Origin: CAWGOF01 sp963824225
Lineage (GTDB): Bacteria > Acidobacteriota > Polarisedimenticolia > Polarisedimenticolales > Polarisedimenticolaceae
DNA: 64,000 nt
Assembly (NCBI GenBank): GCA_963824225.1
Contig: CAWGOF010000003.1
Span: forward strand, 1,984,001 to 2,048,000
Direction of reading: 5' to 3'
Numbering within the stretch: the first letter of the stretch is position 1; every line of letters starts with the position of its first letter. Below the pieces are notes generated by a model, which was given only the letters and a program-made list of their open reading frames with translations, was not told where the DNA came from and did not search any database. Positions 51,690-60,693 of the stretch are shown piece after piece. A program made the position numbers and the translations under genes.

Positions 51690-52193
51690 CTAGCTGACCT
51701 CGAAGTCACGCTCGGCAACGGTCTCATCACCGATGATGACCTTCGCGCGATACTTACCGCGAGGCAGCTTGCCCTCATCGATCGAAAAGTGCATGTGCGT
51801 ACGACCCGCCGGAACGTCTCGTTCGGCGGTCCAGACCTGGTTGTTCGAGTCGGCGTCCTGCACGGTCACACGTACCGCCGACCCGGCGGGCGCGTCCGTG
51901 ACCTCCATTCCGACGACCACTTTCTCGCCGGTGCGGAAGTTCTCTGAACGCTGGCTCTCGGGGATCGCGCCGGTCGGATCGACCTGGCGGCCGATGTACA
52001 CGTCGTCCACGTAGCTCTGTGCGGTCGGCGGAGTGAGATCGCTCGGCGAAGAGCTCCCGGGGATCTCCTCCTGACTCGTGGCCGGCGGCGCTTCGGGCTC
52101 GCGATACGGCTCCTTCGCGGCCCGTCGATCGTCGGTCGTGCAGCCGGCGAGCGCTGCGACGAGTCCCAAGACAACAAACACTGGGCGTTTCAT
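51690..52193 (-). CDS. Lipoprotein with Ig-like C-terminal domain
   Basis: A 167-residue lipoprotein. The lipobox LAGC lies at residues 15-18 after a short signal sequence. A Pro/Glu/Ser-rich linker (20-60) precedes a compact beta-sandwich (GEKVVVGMEVTDAPAGSAVR, then HFSIDEGKLPRGKYRAKVII). Such proteins sit at the inner or outer membrane. It is 17 bp upstream of the DUF1328 gene. Confidence 0.82.
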   Translation of the reverse strand: MKRPVFVVLGLVAALAGCTTDDRRAAKEPYREPEAPPATSQEEIPGSSSPSDLTPPTAQSYVDDVYIGRQVDPTGAIPESQRSENFRTGEKVVVGMEVTDAPAGSAVRVTVQDADSNNQVWTAERDVPAGRTHMHFSIDEGKLPRGKYRAKVIIGDETVAERDFEVS

Positions 52194-52205
52194 CCGATGG
52201 GCCTC

Positions 52206-52439
52206 CTATCGCGAGTGTTTGACCGGCACGAGGACCAGCGCAGCACCCGCGATCGTGGTGAGAATCCCGGCCCATACCGGGATCCGCACCGTCTCTTTGT
52301 CCTTCTCCGAGAACTCGATCGGTCCGATTTTCGCGTCGTGCGTCTCCTCGGTATACGTGAGCCTGCCGTAGACCATTCCGAGGATGCCCAGAACGAGCAG
52401 AACGACGCCCAGGATCCGCAGCGGTGTACGCATGTTCAC
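52206..52439 (-). CDS. DUF3185 small membrane protein
   Basis: A 77-residue protein with a helix at 8-25 (LRILGVVLLVLGILGMVYG), the conserved extracytoplasmic stretch TYTEETHDAKIGPIEFSEKD, and a second helix near 56-72. The pattern matches DUF3185. The GTG at 52439 overlaps the stop of the OmpA-family gene by 4 bp. Function is unknown; it is found in many Proteobacteria beside stress and envelope genes. Confidence 0.85.
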   Translation of the reverse strand: MNMRTPLRILGVVLLVLGILGMVYGRLTYTEETHDAKIGPIEFSEKDKETVRIPVWAGILTTIAGAALVLVPVKHSR

Positions 52440-53071
52440 GCCCTGGCCTTCAACAGGATCTCGACCCGGCGGTTGAGCTGGCGATCCGCCGCCGTGTCGT
52501 TCGAAGTAACCGGCTGGGTCTCGCCGTAGCCGATCGCCTGGACGCGCTGGTCGTCCACGCCGCGAGCGACGAGGTAGTCCCGTGCCGCCGCGGCGCGGCG
52601 CTCGGACAGCTCCTGGTTGTGAGTGTCACTGCCCGTCGAATCCGTATGGCCCTGGACGATGATCGCCGTCTTGTCGAACTCGTCCATCACGTCGGCGACT
52701 TGTACGAGCGTTTCGCGACCCTCGTCCCGGATGACCACCGAGTCGACGTCGAACAGGACGTCGGACTCGAAGCGCACGAGCAACACGTCCTGGCTGACCC
52801 GCTCGACGGTCGTGCCGGGAATCCGGGCCAGCTGTTCTTCCTGGTGATCCATGTACGCGCCGATCCCTGCGCCGCCGACGGCGCCGATCGCCGCCCGCGC
52901 CAGGATCTCGTCGGCCTCGCGCTCGCCCGTGACGAGCGCCACCACCGCTCCGACTCCGGCACCGATCCCGGCACCCTTGGCCGACTTGTCGCGCTTCGTC
53001 GCATACGGCCCGCAGGCGAGCGGGAGCGCTATCGACGTGACGAGCAGCAGGATCGTTCCACACCGGCGCAT
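52436..53071 (-). CDS. OmpA-family lipoprotein with glycine zipper
   Basis: A 211-residue lipoprotein. It has a signal sequence with a lipobox-like LPLAC at residues 17-21, a glycine-zipper region (AKGAGIGAGVGAVVALVTG, then AIGAVGGAGIGAYM) and a C-terminal OmpA/MotB peptidoglycan-binding domain (about 105-205: VQGHTDSTGSDTHNQELSER, then RAQAVGYGET-like VQAIGYGETQP). The ATG at 53071 has GAGGAA 6 bases upstream. It would tether the outer membrane to peptidoglycan, like YiaD. Confidence 0.9.
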   Translation of the reverse strand: MRRCGTILLLVTSIALPLACGPYATKRDKSAKGAGIGAGVGAVVALVTGEREADEILARAAIGAVGGAGIGAYMDHQEEQLARIPGTTVERVSQDVLLVRFESDVLFDVDSVVIRDEGRETLVQVADVMDEFDKTAIIVQGHTDSTGSDTHNQELSERRAAAARDYLVARGVDDQRVQAIGYGETQPVTSNDTAADRQLNRRVEILLKARA

Positions 53072-53121
53072 CGGTCGGTTCCTCGGGTTCCAATTCCAGG
53101 TCGTTTCGCGGCTTCGATCGG

Positions 53122-53292
53122 TCAACTGCAGGTGCAGTCGCCGGTGACGCAGCCTTTGCAGCAGTAGGTCTTCCCCTCCTCGACGTGGCCGGACGGGGTC
53201 GCCCACTCCTGACGGCTCATCCCACATCCCGGACAGTCGGTCTGCTGGGTCGTCTGCGTGTCGCTGTCGGTGGTCTGCACGTTCGACTTCAT
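53122..53292 (-). CDS. Small bacterial metallothionein
   Basis: A 56-residue protein with a Thr/Gln-rich N-terminal stretch (residues 4-18) and nine cysteines in the rest: CPGCGM, then GKTYCCKGCVTGDCTCS. The C-terminal spacing resembles prokaryotic metallothioneins of the BmtA/SmtA group. A GGAGGG site lies 5 bases before the ATG at 53292. It would bind zinc, cadmium or copper. Its nearness to the metal efflux genes (1.6 kb away) supports a metal-stress role. Confidence 0.8.
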   Translation of the reverse strand: MKSNVQTTDSDTQTTQQTDCPGCGMSRQEWATPSGHVEEGKTYCCKGCVTGDCTCS

Positions 53293-53491
53293 GAATCCCT
53301 CCTTTTTCGAGCGCCGCTGACGCCTAGAGCAACTGGCGTGCCCACGAATTCTTCGAGAAATCCAGGGGCGGGCCCGCGCGGTCGTGTAGGAACTTCCGCG
53401 CGGCGGCGGCAACTCCTGCTCCGCGGATCGGCGTCCGATCGGGAGAATTCCGGGGGGTTCAGTCGAACGGAGGGTGGGACTCAGGGTTTTG

Positions 53492-53525
53492 GGGGCAGGT
53501 CTCGTTTCTTGGCGAGACCTGCCCC
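53492..53525. repeat. 13-bp stem hairpin, GGGGCAGGTCTCG
   Basis: GGGGCAGGTCTCG and its perfect inverse CGAGACCTGCCCC are separated by 8 bases (TTTCTTGG). It lies just after the stop of the DUF1579 gene (53539, minus) and shares the AGGTCTCG block with the palindrome at 6825-6865. It may be a terminator or a REP-type repeat. Confidence 0.5.
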
Positions 53526-53538
53526 TCGATCGTCCGCG

Positions 53539-54138
53539 CTACTTCTTCGTGTACGTGATCTCCATCATCTTCATCTCTTTTCCGTCCTTGCCCGGCCCGT
53601 ACATCTCGAATACCTCGGTCGTCGGGCTGGTCCAGCGGCTCGTCATCCGCGACGTGACGGGACCCTTCTTGATCGGATCGTTGTACGTGCCAGTGAACTT
53701 GCACGCGCCTTGCGCGTCGCACGTGCCTTCGCTCATCATCATGCCGGTCGACATGCTGTCGATCCACGTCCCCCAGTGCTTGCCCGAGACGTTGTCGTAC
53801 CCCCTCGCTCCCTGTCCGGTGAACGGCATGCCCATCATCGTCGAGCTGACGTCCTCGACGAGGACGCGCCCGTCGAGGATCATCTTCCGCGTCGCCGTGC
53901 CCGTGCTCTCCTCCGCCGGGACGCCGGGCTCGAACCAGCTCTTGACCTTCATGTCGTAGGTCCCGACCGTAGCCGCGAGAGCCTTGTGCGCGGCCCCCGG
54001 CGTGCCGGCCTTCTGGTACGCCGCCATCTCGGCCATCTGCTCGGGCGTCATCTTCGGTGGCTCCTGGGCCACGGCCGGCGCGACGACGAGCGTCGCGACA
54101 CCGACGATCCGGAATACTCGGGCTAGCTTGCTCGTCAT
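53539..54138 (-). CDS. DUF1579 secreted protein
   Basis: A 199-residue protein with a signal peptide (VFRIVGVATLVVAPAVAQ, cleavage near 25). The DUF1579 domain follows: HKALAATVGTYDMKVKSWFE, then TGQGARGYDNVSGKHWGTWI and SRWTSPTTEVFEMYG. The AGGAGGAGGGACC ribosome site is very strong. Function of the family is unknown; a beta-barrel lipocalin-like fold is likely. Confidence 0.9.
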   Translation of the reverse strand: MTSKLARVFRIVGVATLVVAPAVAQEPPKMTPEQMAEMAAYQKAGTPGAAHKALAATVGTYDMKVKSWFEPGVPAEESTGTATRKMILDGRVLVEDVSSTMMGMPFTGQGARGYDNVSGKHWGTWIDSMSTGMMMSEGTCDAQGACKFTGTYNDPIKKGPVTSRMTSRWTSPTTEVFEMYGPGKDGKEMKMMEITYTKK

Positions 54139-54265
54139 GGTCCCTCCTCCTGGATTGGTGCGCCGCGGCCAGACGCGGCGGGCGACAGTATAGCGGCTGG
54201 GGAGCGGAGGGAGGATCGATTGCGGAGGAGGGTCTCCCCTCCCCCGCACGGACGGATGTGTCGGA

Positions 54266-54811
54266 TCAGAAGCGGTAGTTGAAGCCCAGGGACGCAACGG
54301 TCACGTCGTCCGCGTTGTCGATGTCGAACTGCTCGAACTCGAGCCGCAGGTCGAACTTGCCCATGACATAGGCTCCGCCCACGCCGTAGGCCAGATCGGT
54401 GCCGTCATCCGACGCGCTGCCCAGGCCCACCGCGGTGATGTCGACGTCCCAGCTCGACCAGCCGGCCTTGCCGAACACTTCCCACGACGTGCCGAGCGGG
54501 ATCATGCCCACGGCGAACAGGTCGAGCGCGGTCGTGTCGAGCTCGACGTCCGTACCCTCAACGTTGTCGTCCTGCGTTCCGAAGTCCCGGTAGTCGGCCT
54601 CGACGCCGAAGTGCTTCATCACGCGGTAGCCGCCCTGAAGCTTGAAGGCGGTCCCGCTGCCGTCGAAGCTCTCGCCCGGCGAGCCGTCGATCTCGGTGTT
54701 GCTCTGCCCGGCCGACGCGCCGACGTACGCACCGTTCGTGGCGAACGCACCGGTGGTCGCGAGCGCCGCGGCGGCGAGCAGTATCAGACAGCGATATCCC
54801 GTTCTCTTCAT
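54266..54811 (-). CDS. Outer-membrane beta-barrel protein (OmpA/opacity-like)
   Basis: A 181-residue protein with a signal peptide (CLILLAAAALATTGAFA) and eight short beta strands. It starts GAYVGASAGQSN and ends SLGFNYRF, with a terminal aromatic residue as in BamA substrates. Loops are acidic and variable. Probably an 8-stranded outer-membrane barrel; binding specificity unknown. It lies between the DUF1579 gene and the metal RND pump, all on the minus strand. Confidence 0.85.
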   Translation of the reverse strand: MKRTGYRCLILLAAAALATTGAFATNGAYVGASAGQSNTEIDGSPGESFDGSGTAFKLQGGYRVMKHFGVEADYRDFGTQDDNVEGTDVELDTTALDLFAVGMIPLGTSWEVFGKAGWSSWDVDITAVGLGSASDDGTDLAYGVGGAYVMGKFDLRLEFEQFDIDNADDVTVASLGFNYRF

Positions 54812-54903
54812 CTGTTGGTTTCCCCTGCCCCCGGTTTTCGTGTCGAAGGTGCGGCCGTCAGCGTCGCGGGGCAAGGGGTGTCCGGACGATTGCGAAACCG
54901 TAT

Positions 54904-54917
54904 CCCGGCTTGCCGGG
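54904..54917 (-). terminator. Short hairpin after the RND pump gene
   Basis: CCCGG and CCGGG form a short GC stem around a 4-base loop just after the stop of the RND pump gene. No U-run follows, so its role as a terminator is uncertain. Confidence 0.3.
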
Positions 54918-54922
54918 GAGCG

Positions 54923-57900
54923 TCAGGCCGAGGACCCTCGACCGTGGCGCACACTGGCATAGAGCGCCGGCAGGACGACGAGCGTCAACAGCGTGTTGCT
55001 GACGATGCCCCCCAAGACCACGGTCGCGAGAGGCCGCTGGACCTCGGCGCCGACCCCGGTGTTGATCGCCATCGGGAGAAACCCGACGGCCGCGACGAGC
55101 GCCGTCATCATCACCGGCCGCAGCCGGACCTGACAGCCGTCCCGAATCGCGGCCGCGAGCGGCACGCCGGACGAAACCTGCTGGCGGATGAACGTGACCA
55201 GCACGAGCCCGTTCAGGATCGCCACTCCGCTGAGGGCGATGAACCCGATCGCCGCGCTGACGCTGAACGGCATCCCGCGCGCGGCGAGGAACGCGACGCC
55301 TCCGATCGCTCCGAGCGGCACGCCCGTGGCGACGAGCAGCACGTCCCGGATCGACCCCAGGCTGAGATACAGCAGCGCACCGATCAGCCCGAGCGCGATC
55401 GGGACGATGATTCGCAGACGGCGCTGGGCGCGCTCCGCGTTCTCGAACTGACCGCCCCACTCGATCGTGTAGCCTTCGGGGAGGACGATCGTCTCGTCGA
55501 CGCTGCGCTGCGCCGCCTCGACGAACCGCACGACGTCGCGCCCGCGCGGGTTGCATTGCACGGTGATGCGGCGCCGGCCCCACTCGCGCGAGATCGTCGA
55601 CGGCCCCTCGGTCAAACTCAGATGCGCCACCTGGTCCACGCGCACGACGGGCCCGGCCGACGTCGGAATCAACGTCGCGGCGAGCTTCCGCGGATCGGTT
55701 CGTTGCTCGTCCGGCAGGCGCACCGCGAGCGGAAACCGTCTCTGCCCCTCGCGGATCTCGCCCACGCGGCGGCTCCCGACCGCCTCGACGACCCCCAGCA
55801 CGTCGCGGGCCGGAACGCCGTACCGCGCGATGGCCTCGGTGTCGACCCGCACCTCGAGCACCGGCTGGCCGGTGATCTGCTCGCCCGAGATCTCGCCCGC
55901 GCCGGGGATCGCGAGCAGCACGCTCTGGACCTCGTCCGACAGGCGCCGTAGCGTTTCCAGGTCGTCGCCGTAGATCTTGATCCCGACGTCCGAGCGGATC
56001 CCGGCGATCATCTCGTTCAGCCGCATCTCGATCGGCTGCGTCAACGTGGAGCGGATCCCCGGGACGTCGCGGAGCGCGGCCTCGACGAGCACGGCCAGCT
56101 CGCCCTGCGTGCGCGCGCGCTTCCAGCGGCCACGCGGCTCGAGCGTCAGGAACACGTCGGTCAGCTCGACGCCCATCGGATCGGTCGCGATCTCGGCGGT
56201 CCCGAGCCGGCTCCACGCGCGCTCGATCTCGTCGGGGAAGCTGTCGAGCAGCAGGCGCTCGAGGAGGACGTTCGAGGCCGCCGCCTCGGCGACGTCGATG
56301 CCCGCGAGGCGGACGACGTTGACGACCAGCGTGCCCTCGCCGAGCTGCGGCACGAACTCTCCGCCCATCCGGCGCGCGACCAGCCCGCCCGCGAGCACGA
56401 GCACGATCGCGCCGACGATCGTGGCTCCGCGGAACCGCAGCGCGAGGTCGAGGACCGGAACGTACGCCCGGCGAGCCAGCCGGACGGCCCACGGCTCGCG
56501 CGGCACGCTGCGCCGACCGAGCCCGAGGCTCGCGAGCACGGGCATCAGCGTGAGCGACAACGCGAGCGAGCCGAGGAGCGCGAAGATCATCGTCCAGGCC
56601 ATCGGCCGGAACAGCTTGCCCTCGATGCCTTCGAGAGTCAGGATCGGCAGGAACACGATCAGGATGATCAGCTCCCCGAACAGCGTGGGTTTGCGCACCT
56701 CGATCGCCGCGTCGCGGATCGTGTCGAGCCACGGCTTGCCCGGGTACAGCCCCGCGTGGCGCACGCAGTTCTCGATCATGATCACGGAGCTGTCGACGAT
56801 CAGGCCGAAATCGATCGCGCCTAGACTGAGCAAGCTCGCGGCGATCCCGGCCTCGAGCATGCAGCCCGCGGCGAACAGCATCGACAGCGGAATGGCCAGG
56901 GCGACGATCAGACCGGCACGCAGGTTGCCCAGGAACAGGAACAGCACCGACACCACGAGCGCGGCGCCAGCCAGCAGATTGTGCTTGACGGTCCGAATGA
57001 CCTGGTCGACCAGGTCGGTGCGCTCGTACAGGACCTCGAGCCGTACGTCGGCCGGCAGCGCCTTCTGCGCCGCGGCGAGCTGGGCCTTGAGGCTTCGCGT
57101 GACGACGTGGCTGTTCGCGCCGAAGAGCATGAACCCCAGGCCGAGGACGCGCTCGCCCCGGCCATCGGCGGTCACCGCGCCGCGGCGGATCTCGTGGTCG
57201 ATCTGCACGCGGCCGAGGTCGCGGATCCGCACGGGCGTCCCGTCGTGCGTCGCCACGACGACGTTCCCGATCTCGTCGATCGACGTCGTGAGCGCGAGCC
57301 CGTGCACGAGCAGCGATTCGCCCCCGGCGACGACCTGGCCGCCACCGACGTTGCGGTTGTTCGCTTCGAGCGCGTCGAACACGTCGTCGAACGTGAGCCC
57401 GTGCGCGAGGAGCCGGGTCGGCTCGACCACGACGTGGAACTGCTTCTCGAACCCACCCCACGAATTGATCTCCGCGACGCCCGGCACCTTGCGCAGCTCG
57501 GGCCGGACGACCCAGTCGTGCAGCTCGCGCAGCTCGGTGAGGGATCGCCGCGGATCGTCGCTCGTGACCAGGTAGTGGAACACCTCGCCGAGCCCCGTGG
57601 CGATCGGGCCGAGCTCCGGTCGAGCGATGTCCGCCGGAAGCTCGACCGTGGCCAACCGCTCGCTCACCAGCTGGCGCGCGAGGTAGATTCCGACGGAATC
57701 GTCGAACGTCGCCACGACCTGGGAGAACCCGAACTTCGACACCGAGCGCAGGTTGGTCAGGCCCGGAAGCCCGGAGATCGACAGCTCCACGAACAGCGTG
57801 ATCTGTTGCTCGACCTCGAGCGGGTTCAGCGCCGGCGCGACCGTGTTGATCTGCACCTGCACGGGCGTGGTATCGGGAAACGCGTCGATCGGCAGCCGGG

Positions 57901-57994
57901 CGACGGCGAACAGACCCACGGCGGCGCAGACCGCTGCGATCAGGCACACCACGAACCTGTGGCGCAGCGACCCGTCGATGATCCGGGTCAACAA
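54923..57994 (-). CDS. Heavy-metal efflux RND pump (CzcA/HME type)
   Basis: A 1023-residue RND transporter. It has 12 membrane helices, a first periplasmic loop after RLPIDAFPDTTPVQVQINTV, and the family motif AIDFGLIVDSSVIMIENCV in helix 4, which resembles zinc/cobalt/cadmium HME proteins more than copper (Cus) proteins. The start codon is TTG (TTG TTG ACC) and the resulting MLTRIIDGSLRHRF fits the usual HME N-terminus. It follows the adaptor gene by 3 bp. No CzcC outer-membrane factor is present in the window. Confidence 0.95.
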   Translation of the reverse strand: MLTRIIDGSLRHRFVVCLIAAVCAAVGLFAVARLPIDAFPDTTPVQVQINTVAPALNPLEVEQQITLFVELSISGLPGLTNLRSVSKFGFSQVVATFDDSVGIYLARQLVSERLATVELPADIARPELGPIATGLGEVFHYLVTSDDPRRSLTELRELHDWVVRPELRKVPGVAEINSWGGFEKQFHVVVEPTRLLAHGLTFDDVFDALEANNRNVGGGQVVAGGESLLVHGLALTTSIDEIGNVVVATHDGTPVRIRDLGRVQIDHEIRRGAVTADGRGERVLGLGFMLFGANSHVVTRSLKAQLAAAQKALPADVRLEVLYERTDLVDQVIRTVKHNLLAGAALVVSVLFLFLGNLRAGLIVALAIPLSMLFAAGCMLEAGIAASLLSLGAIDFGLIVDSSVIMIENCVRHAGLYPGKPWLDTIRDAAIEVRKPTLFGELIILIVFLPILTLEGIEGKLFRPMAWTMIFALLGSLALSLTLMPVLASLGLGRRSVPREPWAVRLARRAYVPVLDLALRFRGATIVGAIVLVLAGGLVARRMGGEFVPQLGEGTLVVNVVRLAGIDVAEAAASNVLLERLLLDSFPDEIERAWSRLGTAEIATDPMGVELTDVFLTLEPRGRWKRARTQGELAVLVEAALRDVPGIRSTLTQPIEMRLNEMIAGIRSDVGIKIYGDDLETLRRLSDEVQSVLLAIPGAGEISGEQITGQPVLEVRVDTEAIARYGVPARDVLGVVEAVGSRRVGEIREGQRRFPLAVRLPDEQRTDPRKLAATLIPTSAGPVVRVDQVAHLSLTEGPSTISREWGRRRITVQCNPRGRDVVRFVEAAQRSVDETIVLPEGYTIEWGGQFENAERAQRRLRIIVPIALGLIGALLYLSLGSIRDVLLVATGVPLGAIGGVAFLAARGMPFSVSAAIGFIALSGVAILNGLVLVTFIRQQVSSGVPLAAAIRDGCQVRLRPVMMTALVAAVGFLPMAINTGVGAEVQRPLATVVLGGIVSNTLLTLVVLPALYASVRHGRGSSA

Positions 57995-57997
57995 CCT

Positions 57998-59494
57998 TCA
58001 GTCCGAGCAGCCGGCCCCGAGGCGCGAAAGAAGCAGCTGGGACTTGAGCGCAAAGCTCCCCACGACGACCACCGGCTCGGTCGATCCGAGCCCGGCGAGG
58101 ATCTCGACCTGGTCGCCGCGCTGCGCCCCGACCTGCACCCTGCGTGCGTCGAACAGATCGGCAGCGGCCCGGACGAAGACGATCGTGTCCCCGGCCACGC
58201 TCTGTACGGCCGACCGGGGGACGATGACCGCGCGACCGGCGTCGGCGGTCACGATCCACGCCTGAGCGAACATCTGCGCCTTCAGCTGCCCGTCGACGTT
58301 GGGCACCTCGACTCTCCCGCGGGCCATGCGTGTGCGCTCGTCGACTTGCGGCGCGAGCCAGGTCAGTCGGCCGACGAACGTCTGCCCCGGGAGCGACGTG
58401 ACCGTGATCCGCACGGACTGACCCACCTTGGCGCGCGCGAGCTCGGACTCCGGAATGCTCACCATGGCCCACAAGGTTCGAGTGTCGGCGAGCAAGAACA
58501 GCCGTCGGCCCGCCTCGACCCGCGCTCCGTGCACGACCGCGCGCTCGACGATCTCGCCGGCGAAGGGCGCGCGGATCTCCAGATCTCCCGGTGTCGTCTG
58601 TTCGCTCGCCAGACGCTCGAGCTGGGCATCGGTCAGGCCGAGGACCCGCAGATGCTGCCCGGCCTCTCGGACCGCGGCGGTGGAGCTCTTGTGGGCGGCC
58701 TCGGCCTCCTGCACGTCTTGCTCCGTCCCGATGCGCTCGGCGTGGAGCGCTCGTCGGCGCTCGAGCGTCGAGCGGCGCAGCTGCTCGTCGGCCCGCGCCC
58801 GCAGATACGCGGCCTGCGCCTCGCTGACGGCGGCGGAGGCGACTCGCGCGAGCAGGTCACCACGGCCGACGTGGCGTCCCAGATCGACTTCGATCGCGGT
58901 GACGACGCCGTCGGTCAATGGCGTGATCTCGGCCAGCTTGTTCTGGTCGAACGCCAGCTCGGCAACGCACTCGATGCCCTCGAGCCTTCGATCTTCGCCC
59001 GAGGTCCGGACCTCGATCCCGGCCTTGTCCGCCGACGTGGGAGACGGCAGGCGCACCTTGAGCCCGTCTCCCGGTCGTTTCTGGGCCAGGAGCTCGGGGT
59101 GGCAGATGCCGCACTCGTCCTCGCGCACGCCGTGCTCCGCGCACTGCGGGACCGCCGAGGGCCCGGCGGCTCGACGCACCTCCGGATGACACAGGAAGCA
59201 CTCGTCCTCGTACAGCGCGTGCCTCTCGCACCACGGCCGCTTCGAATCGCGGAGCTCGGGATGACACTCCCAGCACCGGTCCTCGTAGCGGTCGTGCTCG
59301 GCGCACCACAGGCGGCCCGGGTCACGTAGGCTCGGGTCGCAGCGGTAGCACAGATCCTTCGGGGCGCCGTGCGCGGCGCAGGTGGCTGCGGCCGTCTTCG
59401 TCTCGGACTTCGCCGGCGGTCGAGCGCTGCGGTCCGAGCACCCCCAGAGCAGAACGATCGTGGCGCACACACACGTGAAACGGATCGCGTTCAA
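57998..59494 (-). CDS. RND efflux periplasmic adaptor with four Cys/His metal repeats
   Basis: A 498-residue lipoprotein-type adaptor. The lipobox LLWGC is near residue 19. Four tandem units of C-x2-H-x5-D/E-x-C-x2-C (first CAAHGAPKDLCYRC, fourth CAEHGVREDECGIC) lie between about 38 and 130. The usual membrane-fusion domains then follow: a coiled hairpin near 230-310 and barrel domains (APFAGEIVERAVVHGARV). The TTG at 59494 has AGGAG 8 bases upstream and is preferred over the ATG at 59536. The extra repeats probably load or sense metal at the pump. It is cotranscribed with the pump. Confidence 0.9.
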   Translation of the reverse strand: MNAIRFTCVCATIVLLWGCSDRSARPPAKSETKTAAATCAAHGAPKDLCYRCDPSLRDPGRLWCAEHDRYEDRCWECHPELRDSKRPWCERHALYEDECFLCHPEVRRAAGPSAVPQCAEHGVREDECGICHPELLAQKRPGDGLKVRLPSPTSADKAGIEVRTSGEDRRLEGIECVAELAFDQNKLAEITPLTDGVVTAIEVDLGRHVGRGDLLARVASAAVSEAQAAYLRARADEQLRRSTLERRRALHAERIGTEQDVQEAEAAHKSSTAAVREAGQHLRVLGLTDAQLERLASEQTTPGDLEIRAPFAGEIVERAVVHGARVEAGRRLFLLADTRTLWAMVSIPESELARAKVGQSVRITVTSLPGQTFVGRLTWLAPQVDERTRMARGRVEVPNVDGQLKAQMFAQAWIVTADAGRAVIVPRSAVQSVAGDTIVFVRAAADLFDARRVQVGAQRGDQVEILAGLGSTEPVVVVGSFALKSQLLLSRLGAGCSD

Positions 59495-59575
59495 TTTCGG
59501 AGCTCCTCTCGCGCGGACGAATGACGCCAGCCGCATCGCGGACGATCCGGCCGAGGACGGGCGATCGCGAGAGGA

Positions 59576-59959
59576 TCAGACCAAGAGAACGATGGTGCGC
59601 AGCGAGGACAGGCCGGCGTCGAGCCGGTAGCGGGCGGAAGCGCGGTCGTGGCGCACGTTGGGCGAGACCGCGACGTGCAGCGTCGGCGCGCTCCACGTCG
59701 CCTCGAGGCCGTCGCTCGTGCTCGGAGCGCGAACGCTGGCCGCTGACGCTTCGATCGTCATGCAGCAATCGCATGGACCGCGGTCCACGAGCGGCTGCGC
59801 GTCGCGTGGCGCGGTTCGGTCGGTCGAAGGAGCCGGGCAACAATCGGGCCCGGCGTCGCCGAGGCACAGGAGGCCGGGGCCTGCCGCACAGAGCTGCGCG
59901 GCGAGCACGACTCCGGTGAGAAGCACGGACACGGCATCGGTCCGAAGCGAGCGGCTCAT
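59576..59959 (-). CDS. Small secreted cysteine-rich protein next to the metal pump
   Basis: About 127 residues. A signal peptide (AVSVLLTGVVLAAQLCAAG) precedes a mature part with paired cysteines (PDCCPAP and GPCDCCM) and ends LRTIVLLV. Similar small proteins precede CzcBA-type operons in other genomes, where they may bind metal in the periplasm. The start is uncertain (ATG at 59959 or a GTG four codons further up). No family name can be given. Confidence 0.55.
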   Translation of the reverse strand: MSRSLRTDAVSVLLTGVVLAAQLCAAGPGLLCLGDAGPDCCPAPSTDRTAPRDAQPLVDRGPCDCCMTIEASAASVRAPSTSDGLEATWSAPTLHVAVSPNVRHDRASARYRLDAGLSSLRTIVLLV

Positions 59960-60111
59960 ACGAGATGACACTAGCTCCCGGGAGGTTCGCCGGTCAAGCC
60001 ATGCGGAGCAACCCTAGGGTTTGGCCAGGTACATACCCTATCGCGCCGCCCCGCGCGTCAGCGTAGCCTGCCTTTGGGCGATGCATTCTCGCGGAGACAA
60101 GGAGAGCCCCC

Positions 60112-60693
60112 ATGGATGCACAGAACGTCGTTCTCGTCATCGCCATCGCGATCGTCATCGCGGCTGCCGTCGCGTGGGCCATCGCGTTCGTGGTCGTGCG
60201 CAACCGGCGATCCGACGACCTCAAGCGCCACTTTGGAACCGAATATGACCGGATGGTCCAGGAGCGCGGCAGCCGAGCTCGCGCCGAGGCCGACCTGCTC
60301 GAGCGCGCCCGGCGCGTGAAGGGGCTCGAGATCCATCCCCTGTCGTCCGGAGACCGCGAGCGGTTCGCCGACCGGTGGCGCGTGACGCAGGCGAGCTTCG
60401 TCGACAATCCGGCGAGCGCCGTCGTGCAGGCCGACTCGCTCGTCGAAGAGGTCATGCGAGCGCGCGGCTATCCGGTCGCCGACTTCGAGGCCCGGGCCGC
60501 CGATGTCTCGGTCGACCACCCCCGCTTCGTCCAGGACTACCGCGAAGCGCACGCGGTCGCGCTCGCGGCCCAGCGCGGAACGGCGCGGACGGAAGACCTC
60601 AGGCGAGCGACGATCCACTATCGCGACCTGTTCGAGGACCTGCTCGAGTCCGCGGTTCGGCCGATCCCTTCGGCGGCGGAGGTGCGCCGATGA
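60112..60693 (+). CDS. Membrane-anchored hypothetical protein with repeat domain A
   Basis: A 193-residue protein: one N-terminal helix (residues 5-30), then a mostly helical body. The segment RFADRWRVTQASFVDNPASA followed by VVQADSLVEEVM (about residues 83-115) is shared with the next gene, so it is a recognised local domain. AAGGAG precedes the ATG at 60112. It is followed with a 4-bp overlap. No known family was recognised. Confidence 0.7.
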   Translation: MDAQNVVLVIAIAIVIAAAVAWAIAFVVVRNRRSDDLKRHFGTEYDRMVQERGSRARAEADLLERARRVKGLEIHPLSSGDRERFADRWRVTQASFVDNPASAVVQADSLVEEVMRARGYPVADFEARAADVSVDHPRFVQDYREAHAVALAAQRGTARTEDLRRATIHYRDLFEDLLESAVRPIPSAAEVRR

